A DNA stretch of 64,000 bases from an uncultured Oscillospiraceae bacterium (lineage in GTDB: Bacteria; Bacillota; Clostridia; Oscillospirales; Oscillospiraceae), in NCBI GenBank assembly GCA_934591845.1, contig CAKTPO010000005.1, positions 1-64,000 of the forward strand, given 5' to 3'. Below the pieces are notes generated by a model. It worked only from the letters and a program-made list of their open reading frames with translations, did not search any database and was not told the origin of the DNA. The position numbers and the translations under genes are program-made. This document shows, piece by piece, positions 16,409-24,939 of the stretch (its first letter is position 1; the number at the start of each line of letters is the position of its first letter).

Positions 16409-17128
16409 ATGGAACGCTACCAAGCTGTTTTTCAGCGTAAAGAACTAAAATACCTGTTAAGCGACAGCCAACTGGCAAAGCTGATGCCCATTTTGCGGCA
16501 GCACATGGAGCCGGATGCCTTTCCCCACAGCTCCATCGCCAATCTTTATTATGACACCCCGGATTTTCGCCTGATCCGCCGTTCCCTGGAAAAAACCGGC
16601 TACAAAGAAAAGCTGCGGCTGAGAAGCTACGGTGTTCCCGGCGGGGCCTCCCAGGTCTTTCCGGAAATCAAGAAAAAGGCCCTGGGCATTGTCTATAAGC
16701 GGCGGGTCAGTATGCCCTATACCCAGGCCCTGGCCTACCTCTCCGGCAGCCGCCCCGGCCCCGACGGGCAAATCTACCGGGAGCTGGACTGGATGTTGTC
16801 TTCCTACCCCGACTTGGCCCCCAGGGTGTTTTTAAGCTATGAACGGGACTCTTGGCAGGGATTGAATGACACCTCCCTGCGACTGACCCTGGACCGGGAT
16901 ATTCTCTACCGCACCCACGGTCTGGATTTGCGGCAGGGCATCTGGGGAGATCCCCTCCTGGCCCCTGGGCAGACTCTCATGGAGGTCAAAATCCCCGGTG
17001 CCGCCCCTTTGTGGCTGGCCCAGGCTTTTTCGGAGCTGCACATCTACCCCACCTCTTTCTCCAAATACGGGGAAGCCTATAAACGAATTCAAAAGGAACA
17101 CAGATTGGAGTACAAACGCTATGCTTAA
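16409..17128 (+). CDS. VTC-domain polyphosphate polymerase-like protein
   Basis: This 239-residue cytoplasmic protein matches the VTC domain found in eukaryotic polyphosphate polymerase and in bacterial homologues. The pattern includes FQRKELKYLLS, ANLYYDTPDFRLI, EKLRLRSYG, FPEIKKK with YKRRV, a late ELDWML and TLMEVKIPG. These alternating basic and acidic strands form the tunnel that holds triphosphate in the family. Enzyme activity in this protein is not proven. The start follows AAGGAGG. It overlaps the DUF4956 gene by 8 nt; VTC and DUF4956 genes are recurrent neighbours in Firmicutes. Confidence 0.85.
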   Translation: MERYQAVFQRKELKYLLSDSQLAKLMPILRQHMEPDAFPHSSIANLYYDTPDFRLIRRSLEKTGYKEKLRLRSYGVPGGASQVFPEIKKKALGIVYKRRVSMPYTQALAYLSGSRPGPDGQIYRELDWMLSSYPDLAPRVFLSYERDSWQGLNDTSLRLTLDRDILYRTHGLDLRQGIWGDPLLAPGQTLMEVKIPGAAPLWLAQAFSELHIYPTSFSKYGEAYKRIQKEHRLEYKRYA

Positions 17129-17795
17129 CGGAATTTTTGCTTCCCTTTATGGGGATTCCATCACCCTCACCGCCTTTCTGATGGCCTCTGCCCTGTCCCT
17201 GGTGCTGGGCTTCGGCATCTCCTGGGTCTATGGAAAAACCGCTGATTCTTCCCACACGTTGGCCGGGGCCTTGAGCGTTCTGCCCTTTCTGGTGCAGCTG
17301 GTGATTTTGCTGGTCAACGGGAATCTGGGGGCCGGTGTGGCAGTGGCCGGGGCCTTTAGCCTGATCCGCTTTCGCTCCGCCCCCGGCTCCGCCCGAGACA
17401 TTACCGCCATTTTCCTGGCTATGACCGTAGGCCTGTGCTGCGGCATGGGCTATTGCGCTTTGGCACTGCTGGCCTTTGCCGTGACCTGTGCCGTGTTCCT
17501 GATTCAAAAGGCCCCGGCTCTTGACCCGGGAGACCGGGACATCCGGGTGACTGTTCCGGAAAACCTGGACTATGGGGAACTGTTTGCAGACCTTTTTGAA
17601 AACTACACCAGCTTCCACCAGATGATCCAGGTCAAAACAGTCAACATGGGGTCTTTGTTCAGGCTCCAATACCGGGTACATCTGAAGCAGCCGGAACAGG
17701 AAAAGCAGCTGCTGGATGCCATGCGGTGCCGCAACGGGAATCTGGAAATCTCCTGCGGCATTCCGGAAACTTCTCGACAGGGGGATTTATTATGA
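17121..17795 (+). CDS. DUF4956 membrane protein
   Basis: The 224-residue protein has about four N-terminal membrane helices (residues 14-135: AFLMASALSLVLGFGISWVY, GALSVLPFLVQLVILLV, a glycine-rich GAGVAVAGAFSLIRFRS and GLCCGMGYCALALLAFA). A cytoplasmic C-terminal domain of about 85 residues follows. The FSLIRFRS...GSARDI segment is characteristic of DUF4956. Its function is unknown; linkage to VTC suggests a role in polyphosphate handling or a membrane-bound partner. The start is ATG at 17121 inside the upstream gene; a longer frame upstream is only a shadow of the VTC gene. Confidence 0.85.
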   Translation: MLNGIFASLYGDSITLTAFLMASALSLVLGFGISWVYGKTADSSHTLAGALSVLPFLVQLVILLVNGNLGAGVAVAGAFSLIRFRSAPGSARDITAIFLAMTVGLCCGMGYCALALLAFAVTCAVFLIQKAPALDPGDRDIRVTVPENLDYGELFADLFENYTSFHQMIQVKTVNMGSLFRLQYRVHLKQPEQEKQLLDAMRCRNGNLEISCGIPETSRQGDLL

Positions 17796-19423
17796 AACTT
17801 TTGAATCTGACACTTTCCTTGGCCCTGACCCTGGGCTTGCTCACCGGCTGCGCCCCGGCTTTCTCCGGCAGTGCTACTTCTACGGAAACCATCATCCAAC
17901 AAACCGGCAGCACCGAAACCACCACAATCACCTTTACCGATACCGCCGTCACCGCCTCCAATGCCGCCGGTCTGGAAATCGACGGCACCGCCCTGACCAT
18001 TGACAAAGCCGGAACCTATCTGCTCACCGGTCAGTGCAGCGACGGCAGTGTCAAAGTCGCAAAAGGCACCACCGGCGTGACCCTGGTACTAGACGGGCTG
18101 AACCTGACCTCCAAAACCACCGCCCCCATTGTCTGCGGCAAAAGTAGCCAAGTGATCATTGAGGCGGCAGAGTCCACGGAAAATACTCTGCAAGACTCAG
18201 AAAACAACGCCGAGGACTCCGTGAACGCCGATGCCGAAAACGCCGTGATCAAGTGCAAAGACGGCTCCCAGGTGACTCTGACGGGCAGCGGCACCCTGAA
18301 CATTCTGGCCAATGGGAAAAACGGCATCAAATCCGGTGCCACCACCCAGGCCGAGGGGGAAGCCAGCCTGACCGTTCAAAATCTGGTGCTGAACATTGAG
18401 GCCCCCAATAACGATGCCATCAACGCGGAAGCCACCCTGAGCATTGAAAGCGGCACTCTGACCCTCTCCGCCGGAGACGATGCCCTCCACAGTGATTATA
18501 CTCTAAACATCGGCTCTGAAAGCACCCCAGGCCCCACCGTGACCGTTACCACCTCCAACGAGGGTCTGGAAGGTGCCACCGTCAACATTTGTTCCGGAAC
18601 GCTCCACATCACCTCCACAGATGACTGCATCAATGCCGCCAATGGAGACTTGACAGACTACGCCTACGCCATCAATATTTCCGGCGGTACCGTGATCGCC
18701 TACAGCAGCACCGGTGACGGCTTTGACTCCAACGGGGACCTAACCATATCCGGCGGCACCGTGGCCGTTTGGACCGCCAACGGTGCGGACAATGAGCCTT
18801 TGGATGCGGACGGCAGCGTAACCATTTCCGGTGGAACGGTTCTGGCCGCCGGGGGCAGCAGCGGCATGGGCATGAATCTGAATGCTCAACAATCCTGCCT
18901 GATTTTCGGCGGCAACACCTCGGCCCCGATGGGCGGCCAAATGCCTGAATTCCCGGATTCCTCGGCCCCCTCGGAAGCCCCTGACCGCCCGGATAACCAG
19001 CAGGACCCCAATGGAACCGCCTCCTCCGGCACTTCGGAAGCACCGACTCCCCCGGACCAGAACGGCCAGATGCCTACGGGAGAAAAGCCCCAGGGTATGG
19101 GCGGCCCCGGAAACGCCGCAACCCTCCTGACGGAAAACAGCACCTTCTCCATTCTGGATGCCCAGGGAAATACCCTCTATACAGGCACCGCTCCCTGTAA
19201 CACCGCCTACCTCCTGTTCTCTGCCCCAGACCTCACCGATGGCACCACCGCCACCCTCTCCTCCGGTGACACGGAAACCACCGCCACAGCCCAGTCCGGC
19301 ACCCTTTCCACCGGCAGAGGCGGCATGGGAAACCCTGGCGGCAACCGCCAATTCCCAAAAAACGGCGGAGACAAAGCCCCCGGCCAAAAAGCGGAGGGAC
19401 AGACCACTCAAACTTCCAAATAA
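17792..19423 (+). CDS. Carbohydrate-binding-domain lipoprotein (DUF4353-like)
   Basis: The 543-residue secreted lipoprotein has signal peptide and lipobox LLTGC near residue 18. A long run of parallel beta-type repeats follows (about 60-380), seen as alternating GTLTL, ISGGTV and ITSTDDCINA motifs. This right-handed solenoid pattern is usual for DUF4353 carbohydrate-binding-domain proteins. Residues 390-460 are a Pro/Gly/Ser/Met-rich linker, and the C-terminal third is a beta-rich domain ending in a Gly/Lys-rich tail. It overlaps DUF4956 by ATGA, forming a three-gene operon. Proteins of this type sit beside VTC/DUF4956 genes in other Clostridia, often with CotH; no CotH gene is present here. 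Confidence 0.8.
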   Translation: MKLLNLTLSLALTLGLLTGCAPAFSGSATSTETIIQQTGSTETTTITFTDTAVTASNAAGLEIDGTALTIDKAGTYLLTGQCSDGSVKVAKGTTGVTLVLDGLNLTSKTTAPIVCGKSSQVIIEAAESTENTLQDSENNAEDSVNADAENAVIKCKDGSQVTLTGSGTLNILANGKNGIKSGATTQAEGEASLTVQNLVLNIEAPNNDAINAEATLSIESGTLTLSAGDDALHSDYTLNIGSESTPGPTVTVTTSNEGLEGATVNICSGTLHITSTDDCINAANGDLTDYAYAINISGGTVIAYSSTGDGFDSNGDLTISGGTVAVWTANGADNEPLDADGSVTISGGTVLAAGGSSGMGMNLNAQQSCLIFGGNTSAPMGGQMPEFPDSSAPSEAPDRPDNQQDPNGTASSGTSEAPTPPDQNGQMPTGEKPQGMGGPGNAATLLTENSTFSILDAQGNTLYTGTAPCNTAYLLFSAPDLTDGTTATLSSGDTETTATAQSGTLSTGRGGMGNPGGNRQFPKNGGDKAPGQKAEGQTTQTSK

Positions 19424-19427
19424 CGCA

Positions 19428-19470
19428 AAAAACCTTGCGGGTCAGCTTGTACCCGCAAGGTTTTTGGCAT
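19428..19470. terminator. Bidirectional terminator between VTC operon and DUF134 gene
   Basis: AAAAACCTTGCGGGT (19428-19442) pairs with ACCCGCAAGGTTTTT (19451-19465). T and A tracts on both sides allow termination of the two convergent units. Confidence 0.9.
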
Positions 19471-19491
19471 TTTTTATCCGTATTTTTGCCC

Positions 19492-20262
19492 TTAGTGGCA
19501 ACCGTGATTGCCGCAGCCGTGGCTGCCGCAGGTGTGGCCGCCCTCACCGTGGGCGTGGTCGTGATGGCTGCAACGGACGTTGGGGTCATAGCCCAGGTTC
19601 CCGGCCAGCAGAGCCGCCACCGCATCATCGGCGTTGCCGCTGACACCGCCATACAGCCGGATGCCCGCCTCGGCCAGAGCCATCTGGGCACCGCCGCCGA
19701 TACCGCCGCAAATCAGGGTATCCACACCCTCACCCATCAGGAAGCCCGCCAGTGCGCCGTGGCCGCTGCCATTGGTATCCAGGATTTTCACACGCAGGAC
19801 CTTACCGTCCTCGATTTCGTAAATCTTAAACTGCTCCGTATGGCCGAAATGCTGAAAAATCTCCCCGTGGTCATAGGTTACTGCTACTTTCATGCTCCAT
19901 ACTCCTTTGTTTTCATTTTGATTTTTGTCCGTTTCATAGGGTTCACACTGGCCGCAAAAGGGCTTTTCCGCCCCTCCACAGACCCGATAGTTCCCACCGG
20001 CAATTCGAAGGGACCTGCCATATACCAGACAGGCAGCGATTTTCCGCCGTGCGCTTTCGTAAACCTCCTGCACCGTGGAGCGGGAAATATCCATCTGCCT
20101 TGCACAGGCCTCCTGGGTACACGCCTCCAAATCCAGCAGCCGGATCACCTCATATTCATCCAACGTCATCTGAATCGGGGCATCCCCCCGCTTCCCCTCA
20201 GGAGAAAAACACTCCACCTGGGGCAGCACACAAATCCTGCGGCATCTCTGGGGTCTTGGCAC
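19492..20262 (-). CDS. DUF134 helix-turn-helix / NifX-type cluster-binding fusion
   Basis: This 256-residue protein has two parts. Residues 1-110 are a DUF134 DNA-binding domain: MPRPQRCRRI start, LDEYEVIRLLDLE and a helix-turn-helix around QEACARQMDISRSTVQEVYE. Residues 124-225 are a NifB/NifX-type iron-molybdenum cofactor-binding domain (MKVAVTYDHGEIFQHFGH, ICGGIGGGAQMALAEAGI). The last 25 residues are rich in His and Cys and look metal-binding. The second domain has its own Shine-Dalgarno AAGGAG 8 nt before ATG at 19893, so a free C-terminal product may also be made. No nitrogenase genes are near; the role may be metal or iron-sulfur sensing. Confidence 0.85.
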   Translation of the reverse strand: MPRPQRCRRICVLPQVECFSPEGKRGDAPIQMTLDEYEVIRLLDLEACTQEACARQMDISRSTVQEVYESARRKIAACLVYGRSLRIAGGNYRVCGGAEKPFCGQCEPYETDKNQNENKGVWSMKVAVTYDHGEIFQHFGHTEQFKIYEIEDGKVLRVKILDTNGSGHGALAGFLMGEGVDTLICGGIGGGAQMALAEAGIRLYGGVSGNADDAVAALLAGNLGYDPNVRCSHHDHAHGEGGHTCGSHGCGNHGCH

Positions 20263-20282
20263 CTGTAGCCCTCCTTTATTTC

Positions 20283-20323
20283 CGGTATATACCGATTATA
20301 ATTCTTTTGATGTGAAAAATCAA
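20283..20323 (-). promoter_or_regulatory. Promoter and palindromic operator of the DUF134-NifX gene
   Basis: Minus strand: TTGATT (20318-20323), a 17-nt spacer and TATAAT (20295-20300). The perfect 12-bp palindrome CGGTATATACCG (20283-20294) follows directly and covers the expected transcription start. Because the gene encodes a helix-turn-helix protein, this fits an autorepression operator. Confidence 0.7.
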
Positions 20324-20347
20324 GGGGGGAACGCAAAAGTTCCCCCC
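20324..20347 (-). terminator. G/C-run hairpin, probable terminator at the island boundary
   Basis: GGGGGGAAC (20324-20332) and GTTCCCCCC (20339-20347) flank a 6-nt loop. On the minus strand it is followed by TTGATTTTT, so it could stop readthrough from the restriction island. The same T-rich sequence supplies the -35 box of the next gene. Confidence 0.6.
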
Positions 20348-20349
20348 AA

Positions 20350-20806
20350 AAATTATATTGTGTCTGACAGCTCCTTTTAGAATATGATCCCGCAAGTCTA
20401 TGTAGAATCAAGTAGTTTTGCGGTTTGAAATCGCAAAACTACTTGACCGTGTTCCTTTTTGCGGATTCCGTTTATGCCGCTCCTCTGTAGCGTAAGCAAA
20501 AGTATATGTTGAGGCGTGTCTTTTCCAATTAAACAACACCCACACCTTTCCCGCAATCATTTATTCCAAAGCAAATCAATTTCGGAACAAAAATGCATTC
20601 AAAACTTTCTTGCATTGTTTTGTCTTCTTTGCTACTATAAAGACGGCGTAGGGTTTATTTTCCACACATTTTGTAACCCCCGGCAGACCGCTTTCCCCGG
20701 TCTGTCGGTTCTTTTGTTAAAATACACCCGGCACCAAAAAATTCAAGACACAATCGTGCGTAAAAGCCGATGTATCGTGATTGGGCGATACACCGGCCTT
20801 CTCATA
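20350..20806. other. Non-coding end of the restriction island with three hairpins
   Basis: This 450-bp AT-rich stretch holds no credible gene. A 14-bp perfect hairpin, CAAGTAGTTTTGCG / CGCAAAACTACTTG, lies at 20409-20445. At 20680-20708 a plus-strand terminator-like hairpin (CCGGCAGACCG / CGGTCTGTCGG, then TTCTTTTG) occurs. At 20767-20796 is the terminator of the res gene. A possible plus-strand promoter (TTGCAT, 17 nt, TACTAT at about 20610-20638) precedes the middle hairpin, so a short RNA of roughly 70 nt is conceivable. Confidence 0.4.
20767..20796 (-). terminator. Terminator of the type III restriction operon
   Basis: Minus strand: CCGGTGTATCG (20786-20796) pairs with CGATACATCGG (20767-20777), followed by CTTTTACG. 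It lies 11 bp beyond the res stop. Confidence 0.7.
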
Positions 20807-23800
20807 TTACCGCATAACTTTTTCCATTAAAGTCGCATAGCTGTCCACAACATCATAGACTACATTTCCATCGCTGATAGCTTTGAAATGCTCCCTGGCG
20901 CAGTGAATTTTCGATTCTTCTATGAGCCGGAGCTGCATAGAGGACATGGAACCTTTCGTTTCGGCAACGAAATAGATGTGCTTCACCGCACCCTCATAGA
21001 AAGCAATCGCCCAGTCCGGATTATAGTGTCCAACCGGTGTCGCAATATAGAAGCTGTCCGGCAGTTTCACATAAACCGCAACATCTGTATTCGTATCCAG
21101 ATCCGCCGCAAAATCGCGCTCGTTCGTGGAATCATACACAATATGGTCATATAGATGCCGCTGCGCTTTCATTGCATTGGTACCCAGTTTCCCCTTGATG
21201 GTCGGTTCCGTAAAGATGTCCGTGTCGTAGCACTCCTCCAGCATATTATAGGTGATATGCTGAATAATTGCGGTTGCCTTTTCGTCGTTGATCAAGGCCG
21301 CTGCCTTGATAATGAATTCTTCCGGATTGAACTTGAATTGCTCAAAAACGGATTTTTCGATTCCGGTCAGGATTGCGACAACTGCCTTTCGTGTTAATCC
21401 GGTTTCTCCAACCAGTTTGCCGACCAGATCATACTTCACGCTGCTGTTAGTGCGGATTCGCTTGCTGCTGTCATAAGTAGATGACTTTGACTTCGAGAAT
21501 GCGCTTCCGTCAAGAAGCGAGTCCTTGGACTTAATCTCCTCCATTGCGCCGGTTTCAACTTTGAAGTAGATTTTCGGCACATGGAGATTTCGGTTGATGG
21601 AAGCTATCGCCTTGTCAACAAGTTCATCTGTGTCAAAATCGACCACATATACAGATTTCGGACTAATGCGGTTCCAGAGGGCCTTGAACTCCGGCATAGC
21701 CAGTTTATCTGGATTGACCTGCAGCTCAACATTCTTGTCGCGGGCATTCTCTGGCTGCATAGTGCGGCTGTCATAGACAGAATCAAGAATATTGATGACG
21801 GAATCGCGGCTGTCCGCCACTTCTTCCGCAATCTGAACTGTGCCGTTTGCTTTGTCAGCGTAATACTTATCGGTCAATACACCTTTTTTGTCGATATAGC
21901 CGTTGACAATCAAATCAAAGAAGATGGCCTGTGCCGTGTCGCCGTCCACAACCTGCTCGTTGCCTCTTGCATCCACAATGACCTTTCCTTTGAACAGATC
22001 AGCAGTAACCGCCGCAGGCCGTCCCGCAACCGCTTCCGCAAGCTCACTCTGTAACCCCTTTGCAAAGCTGTCATAGCTCTCGCTGGCAATGACGGTCAGA
22101 ATATTGACGGAATGCACATCGTTTCCAAGGACATTTGCATCCATGCGCTCGCCATCCTGATTGACACACAGGCGCAGACCACGGCCGACCTCCTGCCGTT
22201 TGCGCACCTCGCTGCTGCTCTGCTTCAGCGTACAAATTTGGAACACGTTTGGATTGTCCCAGCCTTCACGCAGCGCGGAGTGGGAGAAAATAAAGCGTAC
22301 CGGAGACCTTTTTGGGTCACGATCCAGAAGCAGCTCCTTGTTCTTCATAATCAGATCATAAGCATCAATATCATCGGAAGTGCCTTCCTTTTTATCGGAG
22401 AGCTTGCTGTCGGTCATTTTGCCCTTTTTGTCAACGGAGAAGTAACCGGCATGGGTGTTATGGGCAGAAATCGCATCCAGATACCGAATATAATCCTCGT
22501 CTCCGATTTCTCGCTGCATGGAACTGAGAATATCGCTGTACTCTTCCTCAAATATATCGGCATAAATACCATTGGACGGATGTCCCGCCTCGTCGTATTG
22601 CTTGTACTTTGCAACCTCATCGATGAAGAACAGCGACAGAACCTTGATTCCCTTATGGAAAAGCTGACGCTCCCGCTCCAAGTGGGAAAGAATCGTTTCG
22701 CGGATCTGAATGCGTCGGAGCTGGTCTTCGCTGACCTTGCCAATCACATCTCCGGCATAGATTTTGATACCGTTCAGGAACTCTACGGAGTTATCACGTC
22801 CGTCGATAGCTTTGACCACAAATCCAACCTTGTACTCATCCAGATTGCCGGAATTATCATAGAGATTGTAACCGATACCGACCGTCGCATTTTTCTTGCG
22901 AATACCGGACGCTCCTTTGAAGTCAAACTGAATGGTCGCTGTTGGGTCAGCTTTGGAAAGATTGATGCTTTCCAGATAGACAAATCCCTCCGTCGCGGTT
23001 CTGCCGGATTCCGTGATGCCCTTAACGGCGATTTTCTTAACCAACCGCTTATTGTACGCCTCCATTGCGTCCAGGCGATAAACCATATTGTAAATGCTGT
23101 CTGACTTGTGGGTTGCGGAATAGCGCAGCGTCAAAAGCGGGCAGAACTCTTTCAGCCGTTCTTTGGTCTGCTTTCCTTCCACAGACTGGGGTTCATCAAT
23201 AATCAGGATTGGATTCGTCTTTGCGATAATATCAATCGGACGGCGGGAACGAAACTCGTCCAATTTCATGTAAATACGCCGTGCGTCCTTTCCCTTGGCG
23301 TTGAATGCCTGGGAATTGATGATCATGACATTAATGGAACTATCCGACGCAAAGCGGTCAATCTCCGTGAGCTGGGCAGAATTATAGATGAAGAACCGGA
23401 TTTTCTTGCCGTATTCCTCCGCAAAATGCTCCTGGGTCACTTGAAAAGACTTGTAAACGCCCTCACGGATGGCGATACTCGGCACGACCACGATGAACTT
23501 GCTCCAACCGTAGTGCTTGTTCAGCTCGTACATGGTCTTGATGTAGGTATATGTTTTACCAACGCCGGTTTCCATTTCGATGGTCAGGTTGTACCGTCCC
23601 TCCAGCTTGTCCGACGGCTTGATTTGATTGGTGCGCTGGACCTTTTGCAGATGCTCCAGAATCAGCTTTTCGGAAAGCTCTGGCACAATGCGCTCATTGC
23701 GCCAGCCGGTGAAATCGGTGTCATCCGTCACAGATTGCTGACCGTAGCCACTGTCCATCAGATAGGTGGGTGTCAGGTACGGCTGCCCGGCAAAGACATC

Positions 23801-23857
23801 TACAACCGCCTTTGCCGCGTCTGCCTGGAATTTTTGATGTTTGAATTGGAATTTCAT
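20807..23857 (-). CDS. res: Type III restriction enzyme, Res subunit
   Basis: The 1016-residue subunit is the helicase-nuclease of a type III restriction-modification system. It works only with the Mod subunit and cuts unmodified foreign DNA. The superfamily 2 motor carries Walker A METGVGKT (residues 95-102), Walker B IIDEPQ (219-224) and the late helicase motifs SHSALREGWDNPN and EVGRGLRL. The C-terminal nuclease has the PD-(D/E)xK pattern NPDWAI...FVAETKG near 945-970. All motifs are intact, so the enzyme should be active. Its start overlaps the DUF1016 gene by 4 nt. Base composition is more AT-rich than in genes outside the island. Confidence 0.95.
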   Translation of the reverse strand: MKFQFKHQKFQADAAKAVVDVFAGQPYLTPTYLMDSGYGQQSVTDDTDFTGWRNERIVPELSEKLILEHLQKVQRTNQIKPSDKLEGRYNLTIEMETGVGKTYTYIKTMYELNKHYGWSKFIVVVPSIAIREGVYKSFQVTQEHFAEEYGKKIRFFIYNSAQLTEIDRFASDSSINVMIINSQAFNAKGKDARRIYMKLDEFRSRRPIDIIAKTNPILIIDEPQSVEGKQTKERLKEFCPLLTLRYSATHKSDSIYNMVYRLDAMEAYNKRLVKKIAVKGITESGRTATEGFVYLESINLSKADPTATIQFDFKGASGIRKKNATVGIGYNLYDNSGNLDEYKVGFVVKAIDGRDNSVEFLNGIKIYAGDVIGKVSEDQLRRIQIRETILSHLERERQLFHKGIKVLSLFFIDEVAKYKQYDEAGHPSNGIYADIFEEEYSDILSSMQREIGDEDYIRYLDAISAHNTHAGYFSVDKKGKMTDSKLSDKKEGTSDDIDAYDLIMKNKELLLDRDPKRSPVRFIFSHSALREGWDNPNVFQICTLKQSSSEVRKRQEVGRGLRLCVNQDGERMDANVLGNDVHSVNILTVIASESYDSFAKGLQSELAEAVAGRPAAVTADLFKGKVIVDARGNEQVVDGDTAQAIFFDLIVNGYIDKKGVLTDKYYADKANGTVQIAEEVADSRDSVINILDSVYDSRTMQPENARDKNVELQVNPDKLAMPEFKALWNRISPKSVYVVDFDTDELVDKAIASINRNLHVPKIYFKVETGAMEEIKSKDSLLDGSAFSKSKSSTYDSSKRIRTNSSVKYDLVGKLVGETGLTRKAVVAILTGIEKSVFEQFKFNPEEFIIKAAALINDEKATAIIQHITYNMLEECYDTDIFTEPTIKGKLGTNAMKAQRHLYDHIVYDSTNERDFAADLDTNTDVAVYVKLPDSFYIATPVGHYNPDWAIAFYEGAVKHIYFVAETKGSMSSMQLRLIEESKIHCAREHFKAISDGNVVYDVVDSYATLMEKVMR

Positions 23858-24939
23858 CTGTCTGTACCCTCGTCCTCTGCTGACAGCTGCTCTTCCAGGA
23901 GTCTTTTCAGATCCTCTTTCTTCGGTAGAACTGTTTCATATTTGCTGGCAAATATCTGTGCATTGTCCTCCGGCAACGTCATTTCCACAACGGCATTATT
24001 TTTATCCCGGCAGAGAATAATACCAATAGTTTTATTCTCGTCTGCCAACTTCACTTTCCGGTCATAATAGTTGACGTACATCTGCATCTGGCCAATGTCT
24101 TGATGCTTCAACTCCCCAATTTTCAGATCAAACAGCACAAAGCAACGGAGCAAACGGTTATAGAACACCAAATCCACAAGAAAGTGCTCTTCGTCGAATG
24201 TAAACCGCACTTGACGCCCCACAAAGGCAAACCCTGTGCCAAGCTCCAGCAGAAATTGCTGCAAATTGTCAATAATTCTGCTTTCCAGCTCACTTTCGGA
24301 GTATTCCGGTAATTCTTTCAATCCCAGGAATTCAAGGACATACGGATCTTTGATCGCGTCCTTTGGAGATTCCACCGACTGGCCCTCCAGCGCAAGACGA
24401 TAGACCTTTTCCTTATTCGTGCTGAGTGCCAATCTCTCATACAATGCACTGTCGAACTGCCGTTGAAGCTGACTAAGGCTCCAATCATTTTTTGCCGCCT
24501 CAATTTCATAAAAATGCCGCTCATCCACATTACTGATGCGCATAAGTTTCAGGTAATGGGACCAGCTGAGGAAGAACTTTCTTCCGGTGCTGACACTTGG
24601 CAGATTTTCAAATTGGTCAGAAACCTTCTGACCAATTTGGTCATTCCCATATGTGAGATAGAATTGCCGCATCTGTTTCAAATTCGTGACAGAAAAGCCT
24701 TTTCCGAATTGCTTTGTCAGATAGTCAGAAAGTGTTTGGAGCAGATACTTCCCATACGCAGCCCGATTGTCTCCCTGCTGTTCTTCTTCTACGATCATTC
24801 TGCCTATCTCGAAATAGGCATAGACCATGGAGAGATTTACGGCGGTCTTTGCGTTTTTTCGGGCTTGTGTAAGAACATCAGAAATACTCTTCAGAAATTC
24901 GCCTTTGACCACGGTATCTATTTCATTGTTTTTCATCAT
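23854..24939 (-). CDS. DUF1016 / YhcG-family PD-(D/E)xK nuclease-like protein
   Basis: The 361-residue protein has an N-terminal helical DUF1016 domain (about 10-170; YFEIGRMIVEEE, KGFSVTNLKQMRQFYLTY, LSWSHYLKLMRI). A C-terminal nuclease-like domain follows (about 200-340), with VDLVFYNR (Asp256) and FVLFDLKIG (Asp271, Lys273) matching a PD-(D/E)xK core. YhcG-type proteins are found beside restriction systems but their role is unsettled. Here the gene lies between mod and res with ATGA overlaps on both sides, so it should be made in step with both subunits and is likely a working part of the locus. Confidence 0.88.
   Translation of the reverse strand: MMKNNEIDTVVKGEFLKSISDVLTQARKNAKTAVNLSMVYAYFEIGRMIVEEEQQGDNRAAYGKYLLQTLSDYLTKQFGKGFSVTNLKQMRQFYLTYGNDQIGQKVSDQFENLPSVSTGRKFFLSWSHYLKLMRISNVDERHFYEIEAAKNDWSLSQLQRQFDSALYERLALSTNKEKVYRLALEGQSVESPKDAIKDPYVLEFLGLKELPEYSESELESRIIDNLQQFLLELGTGFAFVGRQVRFTFDEEHFLVDLVFYNRLLRCFVLFDLKIGELKHQDIGQMQMYVNYYDRKVKLADENKTIGIILCRDKNNAVVEMTLPEDNAQIFASKYETVLPKKEDLKRLLEEQLSAEDEGTDR

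Noticed and set aside
22112..23104. 330-residue open frame opposite res
   Set aside because: Antisense to the Res motor domain, no start signal or recognisable motif.
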